Part shown: positions 4,802-5,235 of the stretch, piece after piece | How positions within the stretch are numbered: the first letter of the stretch is position 1 | Layout of the letters: each line of letters starts with the position of its first letter | Assembly (NCBI GenBank): GCA_902465215.1 | Contig: CABQMM010000119.1 | Location: 1 to 5,235, forward strand | Length of the DNA stretch: 5,235 nucleotides | Source: an uncultured Bacillota bacterium | GTDB taxonomy: Bacteria; Bacillota; Clostridia; Peptostreptococcales; Anaerovoracaceae | Direction of reading: 5' to 3' | The notes under the pieces: model-generated | What the model was told of the DNA's origin: nothing | The model's input: only the letters and a program-made list of their open reading frames with translations | Databases searched by the model: none | Program-made: the position numbers and the translations under genes

Positions 4802-4830
4802 ATTGTACCAAATAAATACATGCTGTGCAA
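4802..4830 (-). promoter_or_regulatory. Sigma-A type promoter of yicC
   Basis: The minus strand has a -35 TTGCAC (4830-4825), a 17-nt spacer and a -10 TACAAT (4807-4802) preceded by TGG, an extended -10. The start is near 4795, about 42 nt before the chosen yicC ATG. The alanine racemase terminator lies just upstream, so this begins a new unit. Confidence 0.8.
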
Positions 4831-4889
4831 GTATCTGAAAGCGATTACCTATACGGAATAAGCCAAGGCGTTCTGCACCCCTACAGAAG

Positions 4890-4930
4890 AAAAAAGCGGA
4901 CATGCCTTTTTCTCAAGCAAATCCGCTTTT
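4890..4930 (-). terminator. Terminator of the alanine racemase-like gene
   Basis: TCCGCTTTT (4922-4930) pairs with AAAAGCGGA (4892-4900), a 9-bp stem around a 21-nt loop. On the minus strand it ends in six Ts (4895-4890). It begins about 14 nt after the stop codon of the upstream gene. Confidence 0.75.
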
Positions 4931-4944
4931 CTCTCTTCATCTTT

Positions 4945-5235
4945 TTAAAGCAACCCGGTTACTTTACTATTTCCGTCCGTCAAATAATTAATTTCTGCAA
5001 TCTGTTTGCCATCTTTGAAATAGCATCTGGATACGCGACGGTTTATATAAAGCAGCATGAGCATCGGGTGCAAATTCATTGGCCAACTGATTTCACCAGG
5101 ATCAAGAAATACCCCATGATCATTACCGAAAATTGTTGCTGTTTGATCTTCTTCAACATTCTCAATGTCCGTAATATCAACGATTAAAAAATCCATGCAC
5201 ATAGATCCGATTGATTTTGCGCGTTTCCCGTTGAT
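4945..5235 (-). CDS. Alanine racemase-like protein, C-terminal part (5' end outside the window)
   Basis: The frame is open to the right edge, so only the last 96 residues are seen. INGKRAKSIGSMCMDFLIVD matches the C-terminal beta-domain of fold-type III alanine racemases, where G-x-(V/M)-CMD-x-x-(M/I)-VD is conserved and the Met of CMD lines the active site. IFG and RRVSRCYF correspond to the later LFG and RVPR-Y positions. The usual G-T-I-x-Y-E segment before RVPR is replaced by SWPMNLHPMLML, and the tail after it is about 20 residues longer than the minimal family end. It is therefore a divergent member. It could make D-alanine for peptidoglycan or be a related amino-acid racemase, such as a serine or VanT-like racemase. 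The catalytic lysine and tyrosine lie in the missing part. It ends with its own terminator and is not joined to yicC. Confidence 0.75.
   Translation of the reverse strand: MNGKRAKSIGSMCMDFLIVDITDIENVEEDQTATIFGNDHGVFLDPGEISWPMNLHPMLMLLYINRRVSRCYFKDGKQIAEINYLTDGNSKVTGLL

Noticed and set aside
4825..5187. 120-aa plus-strand frame
   Set aside because: It is antisense to the alanine racemase-like gene and its terminator; no SD or recognisable domain.

Overview
The window looks like chromosomal DNA of a low-to-mid GC Gram-positive anaerobe of the class Clostridia. Reasons: a yicC-gmk-rpoZ housekeeping cluster, T-box-type leader RNA, a Bacillus/Clostridia-type LexA box, a sortase-anchored protein with InlB-type repeats, and strong sigma-A style promoters with 17-bp spacers. 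Genus assignment is not possible from this sequence alone.

Layout, left to right. (1) Positions 1-159, minus strand: promoter and 5' half of a probable T-box leader; its gene lies off the left edge. (2) Positions 192-557: a compact cassette that looks like a type I toxin-antitoxin module. A 44-aa single-span, holin-like toxin gene (254-388, minus) has its Shine-Dalgarno in a hairpin. A short antisense RNA (about 227-308, plus) has its own consensus promoter and terminator and overlaps the toxin mRNA 3' end. The toxin's strong promoter (557-529) is followed directly by an exact GAAC-N4-GTTC LexA/DinR box, so the toxin is predicted to be SOS-inducible. (3) Positions 643-2472, minus: a 609-aa secreted, sortase-anchored multidomain surface protein with its own terminator. 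(4) Positions 2494-2887: non-coding, AT-rich, dominated by a 248-bp imperfect palindrome (2588-2835) with 16-bp perfect terminal inverted repeats. (5) Positions 2886-4830, minus: yicC, gmk and rpoZ, with one promoter before yicC, another before gmk, and a strong terminator after rpoZ. remA, which often sits between yicC and gmk, is absent here. (6) Positions 4890-5235, minus: the 3' end of an alanine racemase-like gene and its terminator.

All protein genes lie on the minus strand; the only plus-strand gene proposed is the antisense RNA. The housekeeping block makes an RNase (YicC), a nucleotide kinase (Gmk) and an RNA polymerase subunit (omega). The most interesting part is the 192-557 cassette: the architecture resembles txpA/ratA (3'-overlapping antisense) combined with a LexA-controlled toxin promoter as in tisB, plus a possible 5'-3' long-range pairing in the toxin mRNA. 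All RNA and regulatory calls are read from sequence patterns and have not been tested by folding or database search.
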